Assembly (NCBI GenBank): GCA_945931665.1
Contig: CAMEPL010000017.1
Coordinates: forward strand, 1 to 38,505
Length of the DNA stretch: 38,505 bases
DNA from: an uncultured Clostridium sp.
Lineage (GTDB): Bacteria; Bacillota; Clostridia; Peptostreptococcales; Peptostreptococcaceae
Reading direction: 5' to 3'
Shown here: one piece after another, positions 9,280-17,365 of the stretch
How the letters are laid out: each line of letters opens with the position of its first letter
Numbering within the stretch: the first letter of the stretch is position 1
Notes under the pieces: model-generated
Told to the model about the DNA's origin: nothing
Databases searched by the model: none
The model's input: only the letters and a program-made list of their open reading frames with translations
Translations under genes and position numbers: made by a program

Positions 9280-9810
9280 ATGATAATTAGTCTTAATGAG
9301 TTAAATAAAAGAGAAACTGGTAAAATAGACTTGAATTTTTCGCAAAAAGTTGATAATATTAGTTATTGTGATAACACATATACATTGGCTTCACCGATTA
9401 ACCTAGTTGGTAGAATTTCTAAAAATGCAAAAGATGAAGTTCACCTACTTGCAGATGTAGATTTTACTATAATAGATAATTGTTCTAGATGTCTAGAACC
9501 GGTAGAAGTTCCAATGAGTTATACCATTGATGGTTTCTTAGTTAGCGAAGATTTTGATGAAGATGATTTTGAAGACTATGATGCTTTTATTATTGATACT
9601 GATGAAGTTGACTTAGTAAAAATAATAGAACAAACGTTAGATTTCAATTTACCTCACAAAGTTCTTTGTAAAGAAGATTGTGAAGGTCTTTGTCCTCAAT
9701 GCGGAGCTAATTTAAATAAAGAAACTTGCTCATGTAGCGAAACTGCAAGTGACGAGGATTATATAGATCCACGTTTTGCTAAATTAAAAGATTTGTTCAA
9801 AAATGATTAA
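9280..9810 (+). CDS. yceD: YceD/DUF177 family protein with C-terminal cysteine cluster
   Basis: 176-residue YceD (DUF177) protein. The family sits almost universally before rpmF and is linked to large-ribosomal-subunit or rRNA metabolism; the biochemical function is not settled. A cysteine pair occurs at 68 and 71 (NCSRCLEP), and a second cluster at 130-152 (LCKEDCEGLCPQCG, ETCSCS), suggesting metal binding. The middle (residues 90-112) is very acidic. The start is the ATG at 9280, seven bases after GAGGTG; a GTG three codons earlier is part of that ribosome site. It is the first gene of a two-gene operon; rpmF begins 13 bases after its stop. Confidence 0.88.
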   Translation: MIISLNELNKRETGKIDLNFSQKVDNISYCDNTYTLASPINLVGRISKNAKDEVHLLADVDFTIIDNCSRCLEPVEVPMSYTIDGFLVSEDFDEDDFEDYDAFIIDTDEVDLVKIIEQTLDFNLPHKVLCKEDCEGLCPQCGANLNKETCSCSETASDEDYIDPRFAKLKDLFKND

Positions 9811-9823
9811 GGAGGTGGCTTAA

Positions 9824-10000
9824 ATGGCAGTACCTAAGCGTAAAACAGCTAAATCAAAAACTAAAATGAGAAGAGCGGCTAATTCAAAAATGACAGTTAA
9901 AGGATTCGTAGAATGTCCACAATGTCATGATGTAAAATTACCACATAGAGTTTGTCCTTCTTGCGGACACTACAACGGTAAAGAAATCGTAGCTGAATAG
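9824..10000 (+). CDS. rpmF: 50S ribosomal protein L32
   Basis: A 58-residue ribosomal protein that begins [13 protein letters not shown] and has two zinc-type cysteine pairs (CPQC at 31-34 and CPSC at 44-47), so it is the zinc-binding form of L32. AAGGAGGTGG precedes the ATG. It is co-transcribed with yceD and ends at an ideal terminator. Confidence 0.96.
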   Translation: MAVPKRKTAKSKTKMRRAANSKMTVKGFVECPQCHDVKLPHRVCPSCGHYNGKEIVAE

Positions 10001-10006
10001 TTATAT

Positions 10007-10040
10007 AAAAAACATGTAGTCTAGACTACATGTTTTTTTT
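10007..10040 (+). terminator. Intrinsic terminator after rpmF
   Basis: A 13-base-pair stem (10007-10019 with 10026-10038), six-base loop, T-run to 10040. It separates rpmF from plsX. Confidence 0.95.
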
Positions 10041-10225
10041 TGGAAAAATATAAGTTATAATAATAGAGTACACAATTTATTGTATAAAAATATTTATAGA
10101 AATTAATAAATCAAATTTATTTAAAATTATGTAAAATACAGTACATATTTATTGTTAAAATAATTATTATATTAAAATATGGAAATAATATATCTTTAAT
10201 AAAAGATTTATAAAGGGAGGAACGT

Positions 10226-11257
10226 ATGAAAATAGTAATAGATGCAATGGGTGGAGATAATGCTCCTCAAGCAACTGTCGAAGGTGCAATACTAGCTATA
10301 AATGAATATGGTGTAGATGTAATTCTAACAGGAGATAAAGCTCAAATAGAAAAAGAATTAGAATCAAAAACTTATGATAAAAGTAAGCTAGAAATAGTAC
10401 ATACTACTGAAATAATTGAAAATGAAGACAAACCAGTAATGGCAATAAGACGTAAAAAAGATTCTTCAATGGTTGCAGCATTAAATTTAGTTAAAGATAA
10501 AAAAGCCGATGCAATAGTTTCAGCAGGTAGTACAGGGGCTTTATTAGCAGGTGGTACATTAATAGTAGGAAGAATAAAAGGAATAGATAGACCTTGTCTA
10601 TGTCCAGGCCTTCCTAATATAAAAGGTGGAACAACTCTTCTTGCTGACGGTGGGGCAAATGCTGATTGCAAACCTAAAAACTTAACACAGTTTGCTTTTA
10701 TGAGTGACATATATTTAAGAAAAGTTATAGGTATAGAAAATCCAAGAATAGGACTTGCTAACATAGGTACAGAAGAAGGCAAAGGTAATGAACTTGTAAA
10801 AGAAGCTTACTATGAGCTTAAAAACTTAGATTTAAACTTTATCGGTAATGTGGAATCTAGAGATGTAATAAACTCAGTATGTGATGCTTTAATATGCGAT
10901 GGTTTTACAGGTAACACTCTTTTAAAATCTTGTGAAGGTGTAGCTATGAGTTTAATGAAATTAATGAAAGAGAAGTTTATGGCGTCTTTCAAAGGCAAAG
11001 TAGGGGCTTTAATGCTTAAAGATAGCTTCAAAGAGATAAAAGCTATGATGGACTATACAGAATACGGTGGAGCACCTCTTTTAGGCGTTAAAGGCGGTGT
11101 AATAAAAGCTCATGGTAGTTCTAATGGATTTGCTATAAAAAATGCAATTAACCAAGCTATAAAATTTGCAAATGGGAATGTAGTTGAAGACATAGAACAA
11201 GTTTTAAAAGAGTTATCAGAAAAAGAAAAATCTAAAGATAAAGAAGAACAAAAATAA
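10226..11257 (+). CDS. plsX: Phosphate acyltransferase PlsX
   Basis: Makes acyl-phosphate from acyl-ACP and phosphate for phospholipid synthesis by the PlsX-PlsY route. 343 residues, family length, beginning MKIVIDAMGGDNAP, with the conserved blocks AIRRKKDSSM, SAGSTGALLAGG, GFTGNTLLKS and YGGAPLLGVKGG. The C-terminus is a lysine/glutamate tail. The ribosome site GGGAGG lies 7 bases before the ATG. In many Firmicutes plsX is followed by fab genes and preceded by fapR; here it stands alone, with terminators on both sides and a spoIIIA operon next. I find no clear FapR-type palindrome in the 185 bases upstream. Confidence 0.96.
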   Translation: MKIVIDAMGGDNAPQATVEGAILAINEYGVDVILTGDKAQIEKELESKTYDKSKLEIVHTTEIIENEDKPVMAIRRKKDSSMVAALNLVKDKKADAIVSAGSTGALLAGGTLIVGRIKGIDRPCLCPGLPNIKGGTTLLADGGANADCKPKNLTQFAFMSDIYLRKVIGIENPRIGLANIGTEEGKGNELVKEAYYELKNLDLNFIGNVESRDVINSVCDALICDGFTGNTLLKSCEGVAMSLMKLMKEKFMASFKGKVGALMLKDSFKEIKAMMDYTEYGGAPLLGVKGGVIKAHGSSNGFAIKNAINQAIKFANGNVVEDIEQVLKELSEKEKSKDKEEQK

Positions 11258-11287
11258 GATAAAAATATTTAATATATAAAAAGAAAT

Positions 11288-11322
11288 AAAAATCTCTTCT
11301 AGATAATAGAAGAGATTTTTTT
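11288..11322 (+). terminator. Intrinsic terminator after plsX
   Basis: A 13-base-pair perfect stem (11288-11300 with 11308-11320), seven-base loop, ending in T7. It insulates plsX from the spoIIIA operon. Confidence 0.94.
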
Positions 11323-11348
11323 GTGCAAAAATTACATCTACAATAAGA

Positions 11349-11374
11349 GTAATAATTTTTATCTTAAATAAATA
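11349..11374 (+). promoter_or_regulatory. Possible sigma-E promoter of the spoIIIA operon
   Basis: GTAATAATT near 11349 and an AATAAATAT block near 11366 resemble degenerate sigma-E -35 and -10 elements, the mother-cell factor that drives spoIIIA in known spore formers. The region is so AT-rich that the match is weak. Confidence 0.3.
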
Positions 11375-11403
11375 TATATTTATAAACAAGAAGGAGGGGT
11401 ATC

Positions 11404-12369
11404 ATGAAACTTTCAGATGAAATTATTAACTCACTATCAATTAATTTGAGAAAAAAGATAAAAAGCATAGTAAATGACCAAGTAAATATTGAAGAAATAA
11501 GACTTAGAGTAAATAAACCATTAATAATAAATGGCGATTCGAAGGATTATTTTTATAATGAAAAAACTGGGGCTTTGGATTTTAATATGAAAAATCCTTA
11601 TATAGTTACAAAAGAGGATATAGAAGAGACTTTTCAAATTATATGTAAGTATTCAGTGCATTCATTTATGGATGACATAAAAAAAGGATTTATAACACTA
11701 AGAGGGGGCCATAGAATAGGAATCGTAGGGAAGGTAATAATTGAAAATGGACAAGTAAAAAATATAAAACATATTTCTTCACTTAATATAAGAATATCTA
11801 GAGAAATTAAAGGATGCTCAAAAAAAATTTTGCAACATGTAATAAAAAATAAAAATCAAATAAATAATACAATAATTATTTCACCACCTCAATGTGGAAA
11901 AACTACTATTCTAAGAGATATAGTTAGGAATATAAGCAACGGAAATAGAGAATATGGATTTAAGGGTGTAAAAGTAGCACTAATAGATGAAAGAAATGAG
12001 ATAGGAGGATCTTGTATGGGTATTGCCCAACTAGATGTCGGAATTAGAACAGATATTATGGAGACTTGTCCAAAAGATTTGGGAATAATGATGGTTTTAA
12101 GGTCCATGTCTCCAGATGTAATAGTCACAGATGAAATAGGTAGCGAGAATGAGATAAAAGCCCTATACACAGCATTAAATGGAGGTGTAAGCTTAATCAC
12201 AACAGTACATGGGGATTCTATCGAGGATATACAAAATAGAAAGGAATTAAAGCGATTACTAGATGGAGACTTATTTAAAAAAGCTATTATATTATCTTCT
12301 AGAAATGGACCTGGTACAGTAGAAAAAATTTATGATTTACAAGAAAAGAGATGGTATTTTGGAAATTAA
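11404..12369 (+). CDS. spoIIIAA: Stage III sporulation protein AA, secretion-type ATPase
   Basis: ATPase of the SpoIIIA-SpoIIQ channel that links mother cell and forespore; related to type II/IV secretion ATPases. 321 residues. Walker A is PPQCGKTT (residues 161-168), a box VALIDERNEIGG follows (residues 191-202), and VIVTDEIG (residues 239-246) is the Walker B-like segment. The ribosome site AAGGAGGGG lies just before the ATG. It is the first gene of the complete eight-gene spoIIIA operon and overlaps spoIIIAB by 11 bases. Expression in the mother cell after engulfment starts is expected from family knowledge. Confidence 0.96.
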   Translation: MKLSDEIINSLSINLRKKIKSIVNDQVNIEEIRLRVNKPLIINGDSKDYFYNEKTGALDFNMKNPYIVTKEDIEETFQIICKYSVHSFMDDIKKGFITLRGGHRIGIVGKVIIENGQVKNIKHISSLNIRISREIKGCSKKILQHVIKNKNQINNTIIISPPQCGKTTILRDIVRNISNGNREYGFKGVKVALIDERNEIGGSCMGIAQLDVGIRTDIMETCPKDLGIMMVLRSMSPDVIVTDEIGSENEIKALYTALNGGVSLITTVHGDSIEDIQNRKELKRLLDGDLFKKAIILSSRNGPGTVEKIYDLQEKRWYFGN

Positions 12370-12880
12370 AATAATATTAGTAGGAATGTTAATCGGATGT
12401 AGTTATTTAGTGGGGGAAGATATATCTAAAAGATATATAAAAAGACATAAGCAATTAAATGACTTAATCAGGGTTTTAGAGATAATGAGGATGGATTTAG
12501 CTTTTGGAATGTACACATTAGAAGAAATATTTAGAAATATAGCAGTAAAAGATGAATATGATTTTAGTGAATTCTTTTTAAAATTTGCAGATGAACTTTC
12601 AAAAGAAGATGGAAAAACTATAGAACAGATTTTACAAAATACAATAGAGATATTATATAAAGATACATATTTAAAAGAAAATGAAATTGAAGAGTTTAAA
12701 AAGTTAATTTTATCTCTTGGTAAAAGTGAAGTCGAATCTCAAGAGAGACTAATAGATTTGACTGTAGAAAACCTGAAGAAGTTAACTGTAGAAAGTAAAG
12801 AAGATATAAAAAACAAAGGTAATCTCTATAAAAAGCTAATAACGTTTAGTGGAATATGTATAGGGATAATTTTAATTTAG
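12359..12880 (+). CDS. spoIIIAB: Stage III sporulation protein AB
   Basis: 173-residue membrane-anchored component of the SpoIIIA complex, similar in fold to type II secretion F-domain proteins. The TTG at 12359 is chosen because it places the usual hydrophobic start (EIKIILVGMLIGCSYLVG) at the N-terminus and gives family length. An in-frame ATG at 12332 would add nine charged residues and a larger overlap with spoIIIAA. The ribosome site is weak (AAGAGATGG), so translation may be coupled to spoIIIAA. The helical middle and a second hydrophobic stretch at the extreme C-terminus (FSGICIGIILI) fit the family. Confidence 0.9.
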   Translation: MEIKIILVGMLIGCSYLVGEDISKRYIKRHKQLNDLIRVLEIMRMDLAFGMYTLEEIFRNIAVKDEYDFSEFFLKFADELSKEDGKTIEQILQNTIEILYKDTYLKENEIEEFKKLILSLGKSEVESQERLIDLTVENLKKLTVESKEDIKNKGNLYKKLITFSGICIGIILI

Positions 12881-12891
12881 GAGATGAGAGT

Positions 12892-13089
12892 ATGGATATA
12901 ACTTTAATATTTAAGGTAGCTGGAGTAGGAATTTTAATATCAGTTTTAAATATGATTTTAACAAAAGTAGATAGAAGTGACTGGGCAACACTTACAACTC
13001 TTGCAGGAGTCGTAATAGTTTTAGGACTTGTAATAGGTGAAATAAGTGATTTATTCAATACTGTTAGAACAATGTTTAAATTATATTAA
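12892..13089 (+). CDS. spoIIIAC: Stage III sporulation protein AC
   Basis: 65-residue protein with two hydrophobic helices (residues 4-24 and 34-56), a small integral membrane part of the SpoIIIA channel. The ATG at 12892 follows AGGAGATGAG and gives family length; an earlier in-frame ATG at 12856 lies inside spoIIIAB and lacks a ribosome site. SpoIIIAC and SpoIIIAD are paralogous in part. Confidence 0.93.
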   Translation: MDITLIFKVAGVGILISVLNMILTKVDRSDWATLTTLAGVVIVLGLVIGEISDLFNTVRTMFKLY

Positions 13090-13132
13090 AAAGATTTAAG
13101 ATACAACAGAAAAATAAAATGGAGGTGGTATT

Positions 13133-13519
13133 TTGGAAATAATCCAAATCATAGGAATTGCCATAATATCAACCATACTTTGTTTATTCATAAAAAAGGA
13201 CAGACCAGAGTTTGCAAATTTTATAGCCATTACTGCTGGGGTAATAATACTTCTATCTGTAATTTTAAAATTAAACTTTATAGTTGAAGAAATAAATAAA
13301 TTAGCTGATAGAGCGAATATCCCCTCAATGTATATATCTCTAATAATAAAGTTAATAGGGATAGCATATATTATGGAGTTTGCAGTATCGCTTTGTAAGG
13401 ATTGTGGTGAAAATAATATAGCATCCAAATTAGAATTCGGCGGAAAAATTATAATTATGAGTATGTCTTTCCCAATACTTCTATCAATAATAGATGCGAT
13501 AATTGGGATTATACCTTAG
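13133..13519 (+). CDS. spoIIIAD: Stage III sporulation protein AD
   Basis: 128-residue membrane protein with about three to four hydrophobic helices. It starts at a TTG (13133) behind GGAGGTGG, giving EIIQIIGIAIIST at the N-terminus as usual in the family. It follows spoIIIAC by 43 bases and is followed after 10 bases by spoIIIAE. It is a membrane part of the channel complex. Confidence 0.93.
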   Translation: MEIIQIIGIAIISTILCLFIKKDRPEFANFIAITAGVIILLSVILKLNFIVEEINKLADRANIPSMYISLIIKLIGIAYIMEFAVSLCKDCGENNIASKLEFGGKIIIMSMSFPILLSIIDAIIGIIP

Positions 13520-13529
13520 GAGAAAAATT

Positions 13530-14720
13530 ATGAAAAATAAATTAAAGATAATTTTAATAGCTTTATTTTTTATAATCTCTATGAATAATATAAGTTTTGC
13601 AGATAAAAGTAATGATGAGTTGAGCAATGAAAAATACAAAGTATCAGATGAGACATCACAAAATTATATAAATAGGCAATTAGAAAAAATCAATATAAGT
13701 GAGTTACAAGAAGAACTAAAAGATAATGATATATTTAAAAATATAGATTTAAAACAATTTGCAAAGGATTTAATAAAAGGAAACGCTAAGCTTTCTGATT
13801 TAATAAATACAGAAAGCCTAAAAAGCTTAGTAATAGATCAATTAATAGCAAGTCTAAAAGTAATTACCATGATAATCGTCTTAGCATTATTATCTTCAAT
13901 TCTTAAAAGTCTAGAAGGATCTTTTTCATCAGGTGAGGTAAGTAAAATCGTAAATTACATAATTTTTATAACTATGGTTACTCTAGTATTAGTTAATTTT
14001 AAAGATGTATTATCAATTGCGTATACAACAGTAAATAGTATCATAAGTATAGTTAATGTAATTGTTCCTATATTATTAACTTTATTAGCTGTAGGAGGGC
14101 TTACAACAACATCAGCAACATTATCGCCAGTATTTGTAGGCGGTGTATCTATAATAAACGTTATTTTTAAAAATATTATTTTTACACTTATAACATTGGC
14201 ATTTTGTGTACTAGTTATAAATAATCTATCTAAAAATATAAAACTAAAGAGATTTTCAGAATTACTTAAAAAAGCAAATGTAGTAATTGTAGGTGCAGCC
14301 TTTACAATTTATTTAGGGCTTGTATCTATACAGGGGATATATGTTACATCATTTGATAAATTTGCTGTAAAAAGTGCTAAATTTGCAGTTGGAAGTTTTA
14401 TACCTGTTATAGGAAGCTTTGTTTCTGATTCAGTAGATTTATTATTATCTTCTTCTATTCTTCTAAAAAATATTTTTGGTGCAGTTGGACTTATTTTATT
14501 AGTTGGAATTTGTTTAATACCTCTTATAAAGATTTTTTCAATAATTTTAGTATATAAGATAGGAGCTGCAATAGTTGAACCTATAGGAGAAGAAAATATA
14601 TCTACTTTTATGGATGAAACATCTAAACTTATGACAGTTATTTTAATTTCTGTATTATCAGTACTTATAATGTTCTTTGTTACGATAAGTATTTTGACAT
14701 CACTTAGTATTACTTCATAG
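13530..14720 (+). CDS. spoIIIAE: Stage III sporulation protein AE
   Basis: Largest membrane protein of the SpoIIIA channel, 396 residues. The ATG at 13530 follows TAGGAG and opens a signal peptide (MKNKLKIILIALFFIISM ending near the FADK cleavage region). After a charged extracytoplasmic segment to about residue 100, there are several transmembrane helices in residues 110-390. The upstream in-frame start at 13503 lies within spoIIIAD and would put charged residues before the signal. It is followed by 57 bases without a gene, then spoIIIAF. Confidence 0.94.
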   Translation: MKNKLKIILIALFFIISMNNISFADKSNDELSNEKYKVSDETSQNYINRQLEKINISELQEELKDNDIFKNIDLKQFAKDLIKGNAKLSDLINTESLKSLVIDQLIASLKVITMIIVLALLSSILKSLEGSFSSGEVSKIVNYIIFITMVTLVLVNFKDVLSIAYTTVNSIISIVNVIVPILLTLLAVGGLTTTSATLSPVFVGGVSIINVIFKNIIFTLITLAFCVLVINNLSKNIKLKRFSELLKKANVVIVGAAFTIYLGLVSIQGIYVTSFDKFAVKSAKFAVGSFIPVIGSFVSDSVDLLLSSSILLKNIFGAVGLILLVGICLIPLIKIFSIILVYKIGAAIVEPIGEENISTFMDETSKLMTVILISVLSVLIMFFVTISILTSLSITS

Positions 14721-14762
14721 ATTATGATTATAAAAAATTTAATCGAAGATAGAAATTGATTT

Positions 14763-14780
14763 AAGGGGGTGAATGAGATA
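14763..14780 (+). promoter_or_regulatory. Ribosome site and probable ATA start of spoIIIAF
   Basis: AAGGGGGTGA at 14763-14772 is a near-perfect Shine-Dalgarno. Eight bases separate the end of its GGGGG core (14769) from an in-frame ATA at 14778. The only standard in-frame start nearby is a GTG at 14769 that overlaps the Shine-Dalgarno itself. Confidence 0.6.
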
Positions 14781-15368
14781 AAAAATTGGATAATCTGTAT
14801 CTTGATAGGTGCTTTTATTATAAATATAGTAGATATGGTACTTCCAGAGAGTAAATTAAAACCTTATATTAATTTAGTTTGTAATTTTATATTTATATTT
14901 ATCGTGATTTCCCCAATTGTAGGTTTTTTTTCAGAAGATGGATCTTTAGAAGACAAGATATTAAAATCTATGACTGATTATAATGAAAGGTATGTTGAAA
15001 GTAATAGAGATTTAGTAGAGAATAATACTTTTAATTTAGATAGTGAATATCAAAGTAATTTGAAAGATGTACTTCAAATAAAATTAGATGAATATGGATA
15101 TGAACTTGAAGATATAGATTTTGATGGAACCGATATAGAAAGTCTTAAAATAAAAGAAAAAAACAATAAAGAGGATTTGAATTTATCAAAAGGTAAATCA
15201 GATTCACAAGAAGAGCAGAAAAATAAAGACGATGAAAATAAATCTAATAACAAAGACAGCGAAGTTTTTAAAAATAATATAACAAATAAAAGCGAGGATA
15301 AAGACAAATTAAAAAACGACTTGATAAAAATTTTGGAAGTATCGATTGATAAAATTGAAATTGATTAA
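14778..15368 (+). CDS. spoIIIAF: Stage III sporulation protein AF, apparent ATA start
   Basis: Membrane-anchored part of the SpoIIIA channel. Starting at ATA 14778 the protein has 196 residues: KNWIICILIGAFIINIVDMVLP and a second hydrophobic helix (NFIFIFIVISPIVGFF), then a long, highly charged Lys/Asp/Ser domain. The two N-terminal helices are diagnostic of the family. A GTG at 14769 would add three residues (MNE) but overlaps the ribosome site, and the first in-frame ATG lies after the first helix. The non-standard start is therefore my preferred reading, not a certainty. Neighbours: spoIIIAE 57 bases before, spoIIIAG 14 bases after. Confidence 0.85.
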   Translation: MKNWIICILIGAFIINIVDMVLPESKLKPYINLVCNFIFIFIVISPIVGFFSEDGSLEDKILKSMTDYNERYVESNRDLVENNTFNLDSEYQSNLKDVLQIKLDEYGYELEDIDFDGTDIESLKIKEKNNKEDLNLSKGKSDSQEEQKNKDDENKSNNKDSEVFKNNITNKSEDKDKLKNDLIKILEVSIDKIEID

Positions 15369-15382
15369 TAGGAGCGAGTTAA

Positions 15383-15955
15383 ATGTTTAAAAAAATAAAT
15401 TTTAATGAAAAGGAAAAGAAAAAATTGATAAGTTTATTAGTTGTAGGTGCATTATGTGTTGCAAGTTTAGTAGTACTTAATCTAATACAAGCAAAAGAAA
15501 AAGTAGCTACCACTCAAAAAGATGAAAGTACAGCTAAACAAAGTGAAGAAATACAAAAAGAGGCAAGTAGTGAAAAAGCAAAAGACGATTTAGAAAATCA
15601 ACTTACAGCAATCTTAAAAGAAATAAATGGTTCTGGGGATGTATCAGTTATGATTACTTATGATAATAGTGAAGAGATTGAGCCAGCATATAATTCAAGT
15701 GCTACAAAAGAAACAACATCAGAAACAGATTCTTCAGGTGGAGAAAGAACAGTAGAAACATCAAGTGAAAATAAAACACTAGTTACTTCAAATTCTTCTG
15801 ATCCTATAGTAATAAAAACTAAAGAAGCAAAGATAAAAGGTGTTTTAGTAGTGGCAAGTGGAGCGAAAGATGCTCAAGTAAAACAAACATTATATGAAGC
15901 TGTTCAAACAGCACTTCAAATATCAGGACATCAAGTTGAAGTTTATGCTAAATAA
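15383..15955 (+). CDS. spoIIIAG: Stage III sporulation protein AG
   Basis: 190-residue protein with one N-terminal transmembrane helix (residues 13-31, KLISLLVVGALCVASLVVL) and an extracellular domain. In known systems it forms a large ring between mother cell and forespore, related to YscJ/FliF rings. The block NQLTAILKEINGSGDVSVMITY (split here by residues near 65-85) and the C-terminal IKGVLVVASGAKDA are typical. A Ser/Thr/Glu-rich insert lies between them. Ribosome site AGGAGCGAG; 32 bases to spoIIIAH. Confidence 0.94.
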   Translation: MFKKINFNEKEKKKLISLLVVGALCVASLVVLNLIQAKEKVATTQKDESTAKQSEEIQKEASSEKAKDDLENQLTAILKEINGSGDVSVMITYDNSEEIEPAYNSSATKETTSETDSSGGERTVETSSENKTLVTSNSSDPIVIKTKEAKIKGVLVVASGAKDAQVKQTLYEAVQTALQISGHQVEVYAK

Positions 15956-15987
15956 AAAAGCTTTATATAAAAAATAGGGGGTATTTT

Positions 15988-16683
15988 ATGAAATTTAATT
16001 ATAAAAACAGGGGATTTGTAGTTTTATCATTAAGTCTAATGTTAATTGCAGTTGGCGTAGTTAACTATCAATTGAGCAAAGACTCAACACTTAGTGTTTC
16101 AGACGAATTTAAGGCTTATGAACAAGCTCAAATAGATAAAAATTCTCCTGATGATACTACATTAGTAGATAGTATAGATGGGAAAGTAACAGTTGACTAT
16201 AAAGATAAAAGTAAAACAGAAGACACTACAAAAACAAAAGAAACAAGTAAAGACGATTCCGATGTAGAAAACTTGGCAAAAGAAACAAGTAAAGAAATAG
16301 AAGAAACATTAAATTCTAAAGAAAATATAGATAGCGATACATACATAGTAGATATGAAGATGACTAGAGAAAAACAAAGAAATAAACTTACAGAACAACT
16401 AAATGAAATAATAAATAATCCATCTACGGCAGATGAAGCAAAAGTAGAAGCATCAAATATGAAAGTCGCAATAGTAAAAAACAGCGATACAGAATTACAA
16501 ATAGAAAATCTACTTTTAGCTAAAGGATATGATGAAGCAATAGTATTTATAGATGGAGATAAAGCAAATGTAGTTGTAAATATGAAAGAAATCAAACAAA
16601 ATGATGCTACAAAAATATTTGATATAGTTGCAAATCAATCTGGGATTAATCGTGAAAATATAAAACTTACAAATAATAGATAA
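15988..16683 (+). CDS. spoIIIAH: Stage III sporulation protein AH
   Basis: 231-residue mother-cell protein that meets forespore SpoIIQ across the intermembrane space. It has one N-terminal transmembrane helix (GFVVLSLSLMLIAVGVVNYQ, about residues 10-29), a long charged linker rich in Lys, Glu, Asp and Thr, and a C-terminal YscJ/FliF-like domain from about residue 115 (TREKQRNKLTEQLNEI, GYDEAIVFIDGDKANVVV). Preceded by AGGGGG. It ends the operon; a weak hairpin follows. Confidence 0.93.
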   Translation: MKFNYKNRGFVVLSLSLMLIAVGVVNYQLSKDSTLSVSDEFKAYEQAQIDKNSPDDTTLVDSIDGKVTVDYKDKSKTEDTTKTKETSKDDSDVENLAKETSKEIEETLNSKENIDSDTYIVDMKMTREKQRNKLTEQLNEIINNPSTADEAKVEASNMKVAIVKNSDTELQIENLLLAKGYDEAIVFIDGDKANVVVNMKEIKQNDATKIFDIVANQSGINRENIKLTNNR

Positions 16684-16714
16684 TTGATAAATTTTAGAAT
16701 AAATTTACAAGAAT

Positions 16715-16746
16715 GGGTTTATAATAAAATTAAGCCTTATTTCTTG
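16715..16746 (+). terminator. Weak hairpin after spoIIIAH
   Basis: GGGTTTA and TAAGCCT can pair (with wobbles) around a nine-base AT loop, followed by a T-rich stretch. It is a possible weak end of the spoIIIA transcript. Confidence 0.3.
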
Positions 16747-16810
16747 CAAATTATACAAGTATTTGATATTATATAATAAATAATAACCTAAGAATAGGGG
16801 GTAGTGTGTC

Positions 16811-17287
16811 ATGGAAAATAACAATTTAGGACAAGTTAAAATATCAAATGAAGTTATAGTAACTATAGCTGGATTAGCGGCTTTAGAGGTCGAAAATGTA
16901 GAGACAATAACTACAATAACAGATAAACTACTTAAAAACAATGGTGTAAAAATTCAAATAGATGAAGAACAAATAATATTAGATATTTATGTTAATATTG
17001 AATTTGGAGAATCTATACCAGATACAGCTTTCAAAATACAAGAAAATGTTAAGAATACTGTAGAAACAATGACTGGATTAGAAGTATCAACTGTAAATGT
17101 ACATGTACAAGGAATTACTTTCTATAAAGAAAAAGCAGAAAAAGAAGAAGCTAAAGCTCAAAAAAGAGAAGAAGCTAAATTAGCTAAAGCTGCAAAAAAG
17201 GAAGAAGCTAGATTAGCAAAAGAAGCTAAAAAAGCATCAAAATCTGAAGAAAATGATGAAGACGATGAAATAACAATAGCAGAGTAA
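16811..17287 (+). CDS. Asp23/Gls24 family envelope stress response protein with long charged tail
   Basis: 158 residues. Residues 5-112 are an Asp23/Gls24 domain (LGQVKISNEVIVTIAGLAAL, NGVKIQIDEEQIILDIYVNIE, VQGITFY). The nusB-linked member (YqhY type) has been tied to envelope and lipid homeostasis in Bacillus; the exact role is open. Residues 113-158 are an unusual tail of Lys/Glu/Ala repeats (KEEAKAQKREEAK, KKEEARLAKEAKK) ending in an acidic stretch; it should form a long charged helix and is more than is needed for the domain. A terminator follows, so it is separated from nusB, and it stands 127 bases after spoIIIAH. Confidence 0.9.
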   Translation: MENNNLGQVKISNEVIVTIAGLAALEVENVETITTITDKLLKNNGVKIQIDEEQIILDIYVNIEFGESIPDTAFKIQENVKNTVETMTGLEVSTVNVHVQGITFYKEKAEKEEAKAQKREEAKLAKAAKKEEARLAKEAKKASKSEENDEDDEITIAE

Positions 17288-17292
17288 ACAAT

Positions 17293-17326
17293 AAAAACCC
17301 TCTGAAAAATCAGGGGGTTTTTTTAT
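17293..17326 (+). terminator. Intrinsic terminator after the asp23-like gene
   Basis: A 13-pair stem (17293-17305 with 17310-17322, one G-T), four-base loop, T7 tail. Confidence 0.93.
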
Positions 17327-17365
17327 TGCAATATAGTGTATAATAAGTCTGAAGGAGGATTAAAT

